DNA of 64,000 nt from Pseudomonas sp. Q11 (GCF_024494355.1 NZ_JAKNQY010000006.1:1-64000); one strand, 5' to 3'. Shown: positions 8,538-16,550, counted from the first letter of the stretch. A program made the numbers and translations. The notes: generated by a model not told the origin, from the sequence alone.

Positions 8538-9073
8538 CTCGGTTAATGGTTGTACTGCTTTTAATGATGAGTTTGACCAGTTGCGGGAACGTGAATGTCG
8601 ATCGTTATGCAGACCAGCAACCGCAGCTGGACCTGGTGCGTTTCTTCAGTCAGCCAGTCAAAGCCTGGGGCATATATCAAAAACGTTCCGGCGAGGTTAT
8701 CAAGCGTTTCGAGGTGCAGATACTGAGTCGGCGCGAAGGCGAACGGCTGATACTCGATGAGCGCTTTCTCTACAGTGATGGCAGCCGACAACGGCGGATA
8801 TGGACGCTGACCCCCGACGGCCCGGGGCTCTGGCGCGGTCGCGCCGACGATGTGATCGGCGAGGCGCGGGGAGAGGTGGCCGGCAATGCGCTGCGCTGGC
8901 GTTACCAATTGAACCTGCCAGTAGACGGATCGACTTACGAAGTGACTTTTGACGACTGGATGTACTTGATGGACGAAGACACGATGATCAACCGTTCGAG
9001 CATGAGTAAATTCGGCGTCGAGTTGGGCCAGGTCACGTTGTTTTTCCGTCGTCAGGGCGCGGAGGTACCATGA
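8534..9073 (+). CDS. DUF3833 lipoprotein
   Basis: A 179-residue predicted lipoprotein: the lipobox LTSC ends at residue 17, so the mature protein would be lipid-anchored. The body (DLVRFFSQPVKAWGIYQKRSG, then VTFDDWMYLMDEDTMINRSSMSKFG) is characteristic of DUF3833. Function is unknown, but the family co-occurs with cyclopropane-synthase-like operons, suggesting an envelope lipid role. It is coupled by 4-nt overlaps to both neighbours (8534 and 9070). Confidence 0.85.
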   Translation: MTRLMVVLLLMMSLTSCGNVNVDRYADQQPQLDLVRFFSQPVKAWGIYQKRSGEVIKRFEVQILSRREGERLILDERFLYSDGSRQRRIWTLTPDGPGLWRGRADDVIGEARGEVAGNALRWRYQLNLPVDGSTYEVTFDDWMYLMDEDTMINRSSMSKFGVELGQVTLFFRRQGAEVP

Positions 9074-9375
9074 ACCTGCAAACCCTGATTGAGCTGGCCA
9101 TCGAAGGCCGGGTACACGAGCTTGAGTTGTGGTCGCTGGAGGGCGGTATCTACGTGTTGCGTGCGCGACTGGACCGCGGGTTTCGTACGTTGCTCGACGA
9201 CTCGGGACGAACATTGCACTTGCGCTCCACCACCCATTTGCGCGAGTTGCTGCGTGACGTGCCGCGCTTACCCTGCATGTTGGTACAGCATGTCGTTCAC
9301 GATGAAATGTGTGGCCAGCGTGAGGGGCCGATAGAGCCTTTGCGCGTGCCACTTTTTCTGGATGAACCCTGGTGA
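9070..9375 (+). CDS. DUF6482 family small protein
   Basis: A 101-residue soluble protein recognised as the DUF6482 family of gammaproteobacteria by its start MNLQTLIELAIEGRVHELEL and the segment HDEMCGQREGP. No catalytic motif is visible and the function is unknown. Its ATG overlaps the DUF3833 stop by 4 nt, making it the third gene of the operator-controlled plus operon. It ends 29 bp from the convergent DUF2878 gene. Confidence 0.75.
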   Translation: MNLQTLIELAIEGRVHELELWSLEGGIYVLRARLDRGFRTLLDDSGRTLHLRSTTHLRELLRDVPRLPCMLVQHVVHDEMCGQREGPIEPLRVPLFLDEPW

Positions 9376-9404
9376 ATGATGTTCGCGTTGTTCGTGGGCA
9401 GGCT

Positions 9405-9893
9405 TCAGCGCGAATCAGCCAGGCGCAACGCCAACGGCAGCCATAGTGCCCACAAGGGCGCCAGCACCAGAGCGGTTCCCAGGGGGCCCAGGGGCAACAC
9501 AACGCCGGCCAGCGGTGCTCCGGCGCAATAGGCCAGCGGCCCCCCCACCATGCCCACCAACGCACCGCGCCATACAGGCTGCACGGCCCAGGCCAGGCTG
9601 TGCCGCAAGCTTGTGGCAAACACCAGCCAGAGCAGCGCCAGCCAGAGAGGCAGGGCGGTCTGAGCGAATTCGAACAGACCCAACGCTCCCAGGCTCCAGT
9701 CCAGCACCATGCCGCACAGCCCCACGCGCATCACCGCACGAAACTCGGCCCGGGGCTTTGGGCAAAAGCTCAGGTGAGCCAGCAATCCTGCAGCCACAGC
9801 CAGGAGCCACCAGGCATTCTGTGCACCCAGCACACAACCCCACCAGCCCAACTGGACCCAGAGTGCGTTGACTATCAGGCCCACGCGACTCAT
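9405..9893 (-). CDS. DUF2878 integral membrane protein
   Basis: A 162-residue, highly hydrophobic protein with about five membrane segments (VGLIVNALWVQLGWWGCVLG at the start). It resembles DUF2878 proteins, which follow cyclopropane-synthase genes in comparable operons of Vibrio and Shewanella. Start and preceding stop overlap as TGATG at 9891-9895, so it is translationally coupled to the cfa-like gene. The extra upstream frame to 10016 is antisense to nothing useful and lies within cfa. Function is unknown; a membrane role in lipid modification is inferred from context. Confidence 0.78.
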   Translation of the reverse strand: MSRVGLIVNALWVQLGWWGCVLGAQNAWWLLAVAAGLLAHLSFCPKPRAEFRAVMRVGLCGMVLDWSLGALGLFEFAQTALPLWLALLWLVFATSLRHSLAWAVQPVWRGALVGMVGGPLAYCAGAPLAGVVLPLGPLGTALVLAPLWALWLPLALRLADSR

Positions 9894-11161
9894 CAAACCT
9901 CCCGCCGCTCCAGCAAAGAGGCCTGACGTGCCCCTGGAGCGGCAAAGAGCAGTTGCGCGACGCCGATGGCACGTTCCTGGAATCCGCCTTCGCAGTAGCA
10001 CAGGTAGAACTCCCACAGGCGTTGGAAGGTTTCGTCGTAACCTAGTTCCTGGAGGGCTTGGCGTGATTGCCGGAAGTTCTCGTGCCAGTGTTTCAGCGTG
10101 TGGGCGTAGTGCGCGCCGAAGTCTTCCAGGTGCAGCAGGTTGAGCGGGGTTTGACGGCTGGCGGTGTTCAGCAAGACGGACAACGACGGCAACGCGCCAC
10201 CGGGAAAAATATGCCGCTGGATGAAGTCTACCGAGCGTCGTGCCTGCTCATAACGCTGGTCGCGAATGGTGATGGCTTGTAGCAACATCAGGCCGTCATC
10301 CTTGAGCAGTGCGCAGCAGCGTCGGAAGTATTCGGGCAAATAGCGATGGCCGACAGCTTCGATCATTTCGATCGAGACCAGCTTGTCGTAGCGCCCCTCC
10401 AGATCGCGATAGTCCTTGCACAGCACCTCAATGCGCTGCTGTAGGCCCAACGTCTCGACGCGCCGGCGGGTATGGCCGTACTGCTCGTGCGACAAGGTCG
10501 TGGTGGTCACCTTGCAGCCATACTGGCTGGCAGCGTAAATCGCCAGGCTGCCCCAGCCGGTGCCGATCTCCAGCAGATGGTCACCGGGCCGCAGGTCGAG
10601 CTTGCGACAGATGTGTTCGAGCTTGTTGAACTGGGCTTCTTCCAGGCTTTGTTCGGGACTTTCGAACATGGCGGCCGAGTACATCATGGTGGGGTCGAGC
10701 AAGCGCTCGAACAAGTCATTGCCCAAGTCGTAATGGGCAATGATGTTGCGCCGTGAGCCGCGTCGGCTGTTACGGTTGAGCCAGTGCAGCCAACGCAGCA
10801 CCGGACGGCCGAGGCGAGCCAGGCCGCTGTCCATTGCATCGAGCACGTCCAGGTTGGCGACGAACACACGGGTCACCGCCGTCAGGTCGTTGCTGCGCCA
10901 ATACCCCTGGATGTACGCCTCACCGGCGCCGATCGAACCGTTACTGGCGAGCATGCCCCAGACGGCGTCGTCCAGAATTTCGACTTCGGCCTGCAAAGCA
11001 CTGGCCGGATCGCCGAAGCTTAACGATTCCCCATCGAGCAGCAGGCGCAAGTGGCCTTGGCGCAGCCGTCGCAATTGGCCGAGGACGACGTGCTTGAAGA
11101 CGCCGCCGTTGAACAGGCGAAAGCTGCCGGCCTTAGTAACGCTCAGGGTGGGTTCGGGCAT
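9893..11161 (-). CDS. Cyclopropane-fatty-acyl-phospholipid synthase family methyltransferase
   Basis: A 422-residue SAM-dependent enzyme of the CFA synthase family acting on unsaturated acyl chains of membrane phospholipids. Visible features are the SAM motif LLEIGTGWGSLAIYAA near 195-210 (GTGWG in place of the usual GCGWG), YSAAMFESPEQSLEEAQFNKL before it, and SIEMIEAVGHRY with FIQRHIFPGG further on. Its start lies 29 nt inside the DUF1365 gene. In Rhodobacter a relative (UfaM) methylates desaturated vaccenic acid on the way to furan fatty acids, so the product may not be a cyclopropane ring. Confidence 0.9.
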   Translation of the reverse strand: MPEPTLSVTKAGSFRLFNGGVFKHVVLGQLRRLRQGHLRLLLDGESLSFGDPASALQAEVEILDDAVWGMLASNGSIGAGEAYIQGYWRSNDLTAVTRVFVANLDVLDAMDSGLARLGRPVLRWLHWLNRNSRRGSRRNIIAHYDLGNDLFERLLDPTMMYSAAMFESPEQSLEEAQFNKLEHICRKLDLRPGDHLLEIGTGWGSLAIYAASQYGCKVTTTTLSHEQYGHTRRRVETLGLQQRIEVLCKDYRDLEGRYDKLVSIEMIEAVGHRYLPEYFRRCCALLKDDGLMLLQAITIRDQRYEQARRSVDFIQRHIFPGGALPSLSVLLNTASRQTPLNLLHLEDFGAHYAHTLKHWHENFRQSRQALQELGYDETFQRLWEFYLCYCEGGFQERAIGVAQLLFAAPGARQASLLERREV

Positions 11162-11948
11162 GGTCGGGGTCCTTGTGGGCGGTTTCGCCGACGCTCAGGC
11201 CGTTTTGGCTGGCCTGATGGTCGTGCAGGGGCGTGCGTTTGAAGAGCAGGCGCAGGGCCTGGCAGTAAATGGCGCTCAAGGTGCGCAAGCTCATCCACGG
11301 GAAGGCCAGGAAGTGACGACGCACGGCCGCGGCGTCCAGAGGCTGGCGCTTGAGCGCAAGGTCGGCCTCGAACACCTTGATGCCCTCGCGCCAGTTCTCC
11401 ATATGCACCCGGATATGTGAGTCCCCGACCAGAAAACGCATGCGGTAGTCCATGTCCCGGGGCAGGAACGGTGACACATGGAACGCCTTGGCCACCCGGA
11501 ACGCATGGGGTTCACCGGGGCTTACCGGCAACACATAGTGATAGCGCTCGCGCCATGGAGTGTTGCGTACCTCACAGAGAATGGCCGCCAGACGCCCATC
11601 GGTTTCATGGCAGAAATAGAAACTCACCGGATTGAAGGACAGCCCCCAACTGCGCGGTTGGGTCAGTAGCTGGATTGCACCCTGGGGGGCGGTGCCCACG
11701 GCCTCGGCAAGCAATTCGCGCACGGCGTCGACCAAGGGGATGCCCAGACGTGTGCGAGCGGGTAGGTAATCGCACTCGCGCCAGCACAGCGGTGCCAAGG
11801 GCCAGCCCCGCAGCAGGCGGGACAGGCCCAGCACCTGGCTTTGTTCGGCGAGATCCAGATAAAACATGCCGATGGGGTATCGGAATCCATGGGCGCGGGG
11901 TGAGTAGCGGCGATGGTCGATCCAGCCGCGGCACAGGCTGCTGTTCAA
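11133..11948 (-). CDS. DUF1365 domain protein
   Basis: A 271-residue protein of the DUF1365 family, identified by SLCRGWIDHRRYSPRAHGFRY near the start and LSFNPVSFYFCHETDGRL near 105-122. Function is unproven; the family is almost always encoded between a flavin oxidoreductase and a CFA-synthase homologue, as here. The start overlaps the FAD gene stop by 4 nt. The last about 40 residues are low in conserved character and overlap cfa. Confidence 0.88.
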   Translation of the reverse strand: MNSSLCRGWIDHRRYSPRAHGFRYPIGMFYLDLAEQSQVLGLSRLLRGWPLAPLCWRECDYLPARTRLGIPLVDAVRELLAEAVGTAPQGAIQLLTQPRSWGLSFNPVSFYFCHETDGRLAAILCEVRNTPWRERYHYVLPVSPGEPHAFRVAKAFHVSPFLPRDMDYRMRFLVGDSHIRVHMENWREGIKVFEADLALKRQPLDAAAVRRHFLAFPWMSLRTLSAIYCQALRLLFKRTPLHDHQASQNGLSVGETAHKDPDHARTHPERY

Positions 11949-13192
11949 AGGTGTTCTCCAAAATGCCCGGCCACCCCCAGCGCACTGACCACACCGTCTT
12001 CATGGAAACCATTGGCCCAATAGGCGCCACAGAAATAGCTGTGCTGGCGCCCTTGCAGATCACCCTGGCGGGCCTGGGCGGCGACGCCGGCGAGGCTGTA
12101 TTGCGGATGCGCGTAATCAAAGCGAGCCAGGACCTTGGCCGGATCCACCACGTCACTCTGATTGAGGCTCACGCAGAAGGTGACCGGGGCATCCAGGCCC
12201 TGGAGGATGTTCATGTTGTAGGTCAGCGCGGCAGGCGCACGCATTGAACCGCCCAGTCGGTAATTCCAACTCGCCCAGGCCTGGCGGCGCTGCGGCAAGA
12301 CACCGGTGTCGGTATGCAGCAGTACTTCGTTGCTGGCGTAGGCCAGGGCACCGAGCACCTCACGTTCCGCTTTGCTTGGCGTTTCAAGCAGCGCCAGGGC
12401 CTGGTCGCTGTGGCAGGCAAACACCACTTTGTCGAAACGCTCAAGTCCCGCCGCGCTGAGTATGTCCACCCCTGTCGCGTCGCGGCTCACGCGCTGCACC
12501 GGGCAGTTGAGCCGGATATGCTGGCGAAAGTGCGCGCATAACGGGTCGATATAACCCCGCGAGCCGCCCTCGATTACTCGCCATTGTGGCCGTCGGTTGA
12601 CCGATAGCAGGCCGTGGTTATGGCAGAAACACAGGAAGAATTGCAGCGGAAACTCCAGCATCCTGGCAGGCGACATCGACCAGATCGCCGAGCCCATGGG
12701 CACGATGTAGTGGTCGATGAACCGTTGTCCATAATTGTGGACATGCAGGTAATCGCCCAGCCGGGTGGTGCTGTCGATGCGTTGCGCCTTCAAGTCGGCC
12801 GTGGCCTGCCGGTTGAACCTGAGGATGTCCTGCAACATGCCCCAGAAACCCGGCGACAGCAGGTTGCGTCGTCGGGCGAAAAGGCTGCGCAAGGTATGCC
12901 CCTTGTACTCCTGGCCAGTGGCTGGGTCATGCACCGAAAAGCTCATCTCAGTGGGACGGGAAGCCACGCCCAACTGGTCCAGCAAGCGGATGAAGTTCGG
13001 GTAGGTCCAGTAGTTGTAGACAATGAAGCCGGTGTCCACCCCATAACGCTGGCCCTGCCATTCCACGTCCACGGTGTGGGTATGGCCGCCGATCCGGTCG
13101 TCGGCTTCGAACAGGGTGATCTGGTGCTGGCGAGCCAGCAGGTACGCGCATGTCAGCCCCGATATGCCGCTGCCGATGATTGCGATGCGCAT
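11945..13192 (-). CDS. FAD-dependent amine-oxidase-like oxidoreductase
   Basis: A 415-residue flavoprotein with an N-terminal dinucleotide-binding GxGxxG (IIGSGISGLTCAYLLA) and the following FEADDRIGGHTHTV typical of amine oxidase and phytoene-desaturase-like enzymes. In ChrR- or LitR-controlled operons such a protein probably desaturates or oxidises acyl chains. It sits between the SDR gene (3-nt gap) and DUF1365 (4-nt overlap). The exact substrate cannot be read from sequence. Confidence 0.88.
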   Translation of the reverse strand: MRIAIIGSGISGLTCAYLLARQHQITLFEADDRIGGHTHTVDVEWQGQRYGVDTGFIVYNYWTYPNFIRLLDQLGVASRPTEMSFSVHDPATGQEYKGHTLRSLFARRRNLLSPGFWGMLQDILRFNRQATADLKAQRIDSTTRLGDYLHVHNYGQRFIDHYIVPMGSAIWSMSPARMLEFPLQFFLCFCHNHGLLSVNRRPQWRVIEGGSRGYIDPLCAHFRQHIRLNCPVQRVSRDATGVDILSAAGLERFDKVVFACHSDQALALLETPSKAEREVLGALAYASNEVLLHTDTGVLPQRRQAWASWNYRLGGSMRAPAALTYNMNILQGLDAPVTFCVSLNQSDVVDPAKVLARFDYAHPQYSLAGVAAQARQGDLQGRQHSYFCGAYWANGFHEDGVVSALGVAGHFGEHL

Positions 13193-13195
13193 GCT

Positions 13196-13951
13196 TCAAG
13201 ACTCCTGGGAAGATCGTGCCAGGCGCCGGCCAAGGGCCAGGCGCCAACTGGCGGGCAAGCGTCCGAGCAGGCGCAGGACGAAGGTGAAAAACCATGGGAA
13301 AGCGATGTCCAGCGGTCGCGCCGGCAGGCGCTGGGCGATATGCCGCGCCGCGCGTTGTGCCGACCAGCGCATGGGCATCGGGAAGTCATTGCGGCGGGTC
13401 AGCGGGGTGTCGACGAAACCGGGGCTTATCAAGGTGACATCGATACCCTCGGCGGCCAGGTCGATGCGCAACGATTCGAACAAATAGCGCAGCGCCGCCT
13501 TGGATGCGCCATACGCGCCGGCTCGCGGCAAGGCCAGCCAGGTAACCGCGCTGCATACCCCGACCAAATGTGGGCGTTGGCCTCGGCGCAGCAAGGGCAA
13601 GGCCGCTTCCAGACAGTGGCTGGTACCCAGCAGGTTGGTGGTCAATACCCGTTCGACGAGATGCGTGTCGAAGTGCCCCGGCTCCAGGTATTCGCAGGTT
13701 CCGGCGTTGAGAATCACCAGGTCCAGCGCACCCCATTGAGCGTCGATGGTCTGGCAAATATCGGCCACTTGCGCCGGATCGGTCAGCTCACCCGGCAGCA
13801 CCAGGACCTGGTCCTGATAACGAGTCGCTAACGCTTGAAGGGGGGCGATCTGGCGCGCACTCAGCGCCAGCCGGTGTCCTTGCTCAAGAAGCTGCGAGGC
13901 CAATGCTGCACCGATGCCGCTACTGGCACCGGTCAACCAGATGCGACTCAT
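13196..13951 (-). CDS. Short-chain dehydrogenase/reductase (SDR)
   Basis: A 251-residue classical SDR: cofactor motif TGASSGIGAALA at residues 7-18, NAG at about 81-83, and the catalytic Ser, YGASK (Tyr-x-x-x-Lys) in the middle. It is predicted to use NAD(P)H; substrate unknown, probably an acyl or ketone intermediate in the lipid pathway of this operon. Its start overlaps the NTF2 gene stop by 4 nt. A short hydrophobic/basic stretch at the C-terminus could give membrane association. Confidence 0.88.
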   Translation of the reverse strand: MSRIWLTGASSGIGAALASQLLEQGHRLALSARQIAPLQALATRYQDQVLVLPGELTDPAQVADICQTIDAQWGALDLVILNAGTCEYLEPGHFDTHLVERVLTTNLLGTSHCLEAALPLLRRGQRPHLVGVCSAVTWLALPRAGAYGASKAALRYLFESLRIDLAAEGIDVTLISPGFVDTPLTRRNDFPMPMRWSAQRAARHIAQRLPARPLDIAFPWFFTFVLRLLGRLPASWRLALGRRLARSSQES

Positions 13952-14370
13952 GCCAGCCTCCGCTTGAGCCAGCCGATCATCGAGCCAAACAGTGGAAGGT
14001 GCTCGTAGAGCAGGGCGCCAGCGTCGAAGAAATCCTGGTGCAGGTAGACCCGTTCGTTCCAGCGCAAATAACTGCAGCCTTGCAGTGAGATCAATGCACC
14101 GCCGGCCAGACGTGGGTGGCTGTAATGCAGCGTCCAGCGTAGATAACCCTCGCCGGGGCCGACCTCATCAAAGCCATGGAAGTCGTAGCGCACCTGATCG
14201 ACGTTGGCATACATCTGCGCGAAGTAGTTGCGCAGGGCAGGCAGGCCTTCGATCCGATGCAACGGGTCCTGGAACTGAATGTCGGCGCTGTAGAGTGCAT
14301 CGAGCTCGGCCAGGTGACTGGCGTCCAGCTCGGCAAAGGCGCGGGCAAAACGCTGGAGGTAGGCGGACAT
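13948..14370 (-). CDS. NTF2/SnoaL-like protein, first gene of lipid-modification operon
   Basis: A 140-residue protein with the SnoaL/NTF2-like fold signature (YSADIQFQDPLHRIEGLPAL; WRLHY-type strand LRWTLHYSHPRL; RVYLHQDFFDAGALLYEHLP). Members act as isomerases, cyclases or ligand binders; no activity is assigned in this operon. The start at 14370 is 17 bp from the LitR-type operator; an upstream frame to 14490 reads through the operator and is rejected. It heads the co-directional set ending with DUF2878. Confidence 0.82.
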   Translation of the reverse strand: MSAYLQRFARAFAELDASHLAELDALYSADIQFQDPLHRIEGLPALRNYFAQMYANVDQVRYDFHGFDEVGPGEGYLRWTLHYSHPRLAGGALISLQGCSYLRWNERVYLHQDFFDAGALLYEHLPLFGSMIGWLKRRLA

Positions 14371-14387
14371 GTCAGGCTCCGAATTAT

Positions 14388-14411
14388 TGTACAGGCAATT
14401 ATTCCTGTACA
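14388..14411 (-). promoter_or_regulatory. LitR/PplR-type operator TGTACA-N12-TGTACA (minus-strand operon)
   Basis: TGTACA at 14388-14393 and 14406-14411 flank exactly 12 bp, identical in form to 7907-7930. Read on the minus strand, the hexamer directly after the second half site is ATAATT, at the same place as ACTATT in the other operator, giving a -35/-10 pair with an 18-bp spacer. The NTF2 gene starts 17 bp beyond the site. Additional TGTA half sites lie at 14436, 14455, 14467 and 14475. No LitR gene is in the window. Confidence 0.78.
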
Positions 14412-14496
14412 AGTTTTGAAGCCTACTGCACGACTTGTACGTTTTAAAGCATTTTGTATAGGTATTTGTAAAGTTGTATAACTTTGCCACTGAACA

Positions 14497-14518
14497 GAGC
14501 CCGGTCGTGTCCGGGCTC
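14497..14518. terminator. Stem-loop, possible terminator
   Basis: A perfect 8-bp stem GAGCCCGG / CCGGGCTC with a 6-nt loop. It lacks a long T tract on either strand (TGTTCAG on minus, GGCTGTTT on plus), so termination would be weak. It lies just past the stop (14545) of the minus-strand gene remnant, as expected for that gene's old terminator, and just upstream of the NTF2 operon promoter. Confidence 0.45.
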
Positions 14519-14544
14519 GGCTGTTTCAGTGAAACGACTGAATG

Positions 14545-14697
14545 TCAGCCAAGTGTGTTGCACAAGCCACGAATCGCCTCGCAGGCCTGGCGCAAAGACG
14601 CATCGTCCAAGGCGTAGGCAATACAGCAGCTTTTTCCTTGTCTGCAACGATAAAAACCCTCGTTTCGCAAATCCCCGCCTGCTAACACAATCGCTTC
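14545..14697 (-). pseudogene. Remnant: C-terminus of a PLP aminotransferase-like (possibly MocR-type) protein
   Basis: About 50 codons read cleanly on the minus strand, from about 14697 to a stop at 14545, with protein-like content: NEGFYRCRQGKSCCIAYALD followed by DASLRQACEAIRGLC. This resembles the last strand-helix unit of fold-type I aminotransferases and MocR regulators. Upstream, the frame turns into antisense of the monooxygenase gene, so the rest of the gene is gone. The hairpin at 14497-14518 follows its stop. I infer a decayed regulator or aminotransferase gene; a database search is needed to name it. Confidence 0.4.
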
Positions 14698-14799
14698 GAC
14701 ACCTCCTGTCGATAGTCGCAAACGTAGAACAACAAAAAATCCAAACCCGAGGCGGCGCCATGCCGGCCTGAACCAATCCACTGCCGGAAGTGCACAGAC

Positions 14800-16140
14800 A
14801 TGCCCGTTGAGACAATACAGATAGACACGCTTGTTATAGGTGCCGGCCAGGCCGGCGTGGCCATGAGTGAACATTTGAGCCGCCAAGGGGTGCCTCATCT
14901 TGTGGTGGAGCGCAACCGCATTGCCGAAGCCTGGCGTACCGCGCGTTGGGATTCGCTGGTTGCCAACGGCCCCGCCTGGCATGACCGCTTTCCAGGGTTG
15001 CAATTCCAGGGGCTCGACCCCGATGCCTTCGCCACTAAAGATCAAGTGGCCGACTATTTCGAAGCCTATGCCAAAAAATTCAACGCGCCGATCCGTACCG
15101 GTGTGGAGGTCAGGAAGGTCGAGCGTAACGTCGGCCGTCCGGGCTTCAGCATTGAAACCAGCGCGGGTCTGATCGAGGCCAACCATGTGGTGGTTGCCAC
15201 CGGGCCCTTCCAAAGGCCGGTGATCCCGCCCATCGCCGCTGATATGGCGAAGGTCACCCAGATGCACTCTGCTCAATATCGCAATCCCCGGCAGCTGGCC
15301 GAGGGCGCGGTGCTGGTGGTGGGGGCGGGTTCGTCGGGGGTGCAGATTGCCGATGAATTGCAGCGCGCCGGCAAGCAGGTCTACCTCTCGGTGGGCGCCC
15401 ATGATCGCCCGCCACGGGCCTATCGTAACCGGGATTTCTGCTGGTGGCTGGGGGTGCTCGGCGAGTGGGATGCGGAGGCCGTTCAACCGGGCAAGGAACA
15501 CGTGACTATTGCCGTGAGCGGTGCCCGTGGTGGTCATACGGTGGACTTTCGCAGGCTGGCCCACGAGGGCATCAACCTGGTGGGCCTGACGAAGTCGTTC
15601 AACGGTAGCGTCGTGACGTTTGAGTCCAACCTTGCCGAAAACATTGCCCGTGGCGATGAAAACTACCTGGCGCTGCTGGATGCCGCCGATGCCTACATTG
15701 CCCGTAACGGCCTGGACCTGCCGCCGGAACCTGAAGCCCGCCATCTGTTGCCTGACCCCCACTGCCTGACCCATCCGATCCTGGAGCTGGATCTGGTCGA
15801 CGCTGGCGTGACCACCGTGATCTGGGCCACCGGCTACTCGGTGGATTACAGCTGGCTGAAGGTCGATGCGCTCAATGCCAATGGCAAGCCCCGGCACCAG
15901 CGGGGAGTTTCCAGCGAACCGGGTGTGTATTTCGTGGGCCTGCCATGGCTGTCGCGGCGCGGCTCGGCGTTCATCTGGGGCGTATGGCACGACGCCCGGC
16001 ATATCGCCGACCACATCGCGAAACAGCATACCTATCTCAGTTACCGGGACGCTTCGCAGCGCCAGAACGTCGACGTTCAGGACTCCGCACTCGATAGCGA
16101 TTCAAACAGTTCGAAAACCAGCCTCATGGGAGCCCGTTGA
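14800..16140 (+). CDS. Flavin-containing monooxygenase-like NAD(P)/FAD oxidoreductase
   Basis: A 446-residue flavoprotein with two Rossmann motifs, GAGQAGVAM near 14-22 (FAD) and VVGAGSSGVQIADEL near 168-182 (NADPH), and the FMO-like stretch ATGPFQRPVIPP with MHSAQYRNP. Related enzymes oxygenate nitrogen or carbon atoms of amines, or act as Baeyer-Villiger oxidases. It is the first gene of a run of nine co-directional catabolic genes and overlaps the next start (TGATG). The last about 25 residues are Ser/Asp-rich. Substrate is unknown. Confidence 0.86.
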   Translation: MPVETIQIDTLVIGAGQAGVAMSEHLSRQGVPHLVVERNRIAEAWRTARWDSLVANGPAWHDRFPGLQFQGLDPDAFATKDQVADYFEAYAKKFNAPIRTGVEVRKVERNVGRPGFSIETSAGLIEANHVVVATGPFQRPVIPPIAADMAKVTQMHSAQYRNPRQLAEGAVLVVGAGSSGVQIADELQRAGKQVYLSVGAHDRPPRAYRNRDFCWWLGVLGEWDAEAVQPGKEHVTIAVSGARGGHTVDFRRLAHEGINLVGLTKSFNGSVVTFESNLAENIARGDENYLALLDAADAYIARNGLDLPPEPEARHLLPDPHCLTHPILELDLVDAGVTTVIWATGYSVDYSWLKVDALNANGKPRHQRGVSSEPGVYFVGLPWLSRRGSAFIWGVWHDARHIADHIAKQHTYLSYRDASQRQNVDVQDSALDSDSNSSKTSLMGAR

Positions 16141-16550
16141 TGCCTACCCACACTCGCATTCGCATGTTCAACACCCAAGACACCTATCCCAACCAGACGC
16201 TGGACAACGACTTGTGCCAGGCCGTGCGGGCCGGCAACACCGTCTACGTGCGTGGTCAGGTCGGCACTGATTTCAACGGCCAGTTGGTGGGTCTGGGCGA
16301 TCCGCGCGCCCAGGCCGAACAGGCCATGCGCAACGTCAAGCAATTGCTGGAAGAGGCCGGCAGCGACCTGAGCCATATCGTCAAGACCACCACTTACCTG
16401 ATCGACCCGCGCTACCGCGAGCCGGTGTACCAGGAGGTTGGCAAATGGCTCAAAGGGGTGTTCCCGATTTCCACCGGCCTGGTGGTCAGCGCCCTCGGCC
16501 AGCCGCAATGGCTGATGGAAATCGACGTGATCGCGGTGATCCCCGAATAA
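16140..16550 (+). CDS. RidA family protein without the catalytic arginine
   Basis: A 136-residue YjgF/RidA-fold protein (QAVRAGNTVYVRGQVGTD; QAMRNVKQLLEEAGSDLSHI; MEIDVIAVIPE). True RidA imine deaminases carry an Arg in a PxR-type segment before the last strands; here that segment reads FPISTGLVVSAL with no Arg, so it belongs to the Rid groups with unknown activity. Such Rid proteins are often partnered with flavin monooxygenases and M20 hydrolases, exactly as here. ATG at 16140 overlaps the upstream stop; an in-frame TTG one codon earlier is unlikely. Confidence 0.9.
   Translation: MPTHTRIRMFNTQDTYPNQTLDNDLCQAVRAGNTVYVRGQVGTDFNGQLVGLGDPRAQAEQAMRNVKQLLEEAGSDLSHIVKTTTYLIDPRYREPVYQEVGKWLKGVFPISTGLVVSALGQPQWLMEIDVIAVIPE

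Noticed and set aside
14545..16029. 494-codon open frame on minus
   Set aside because: Antisense of the flavin monooxygenase for most of its length. Only its last about 50 codons lie outside that gene and are described as a remnant.
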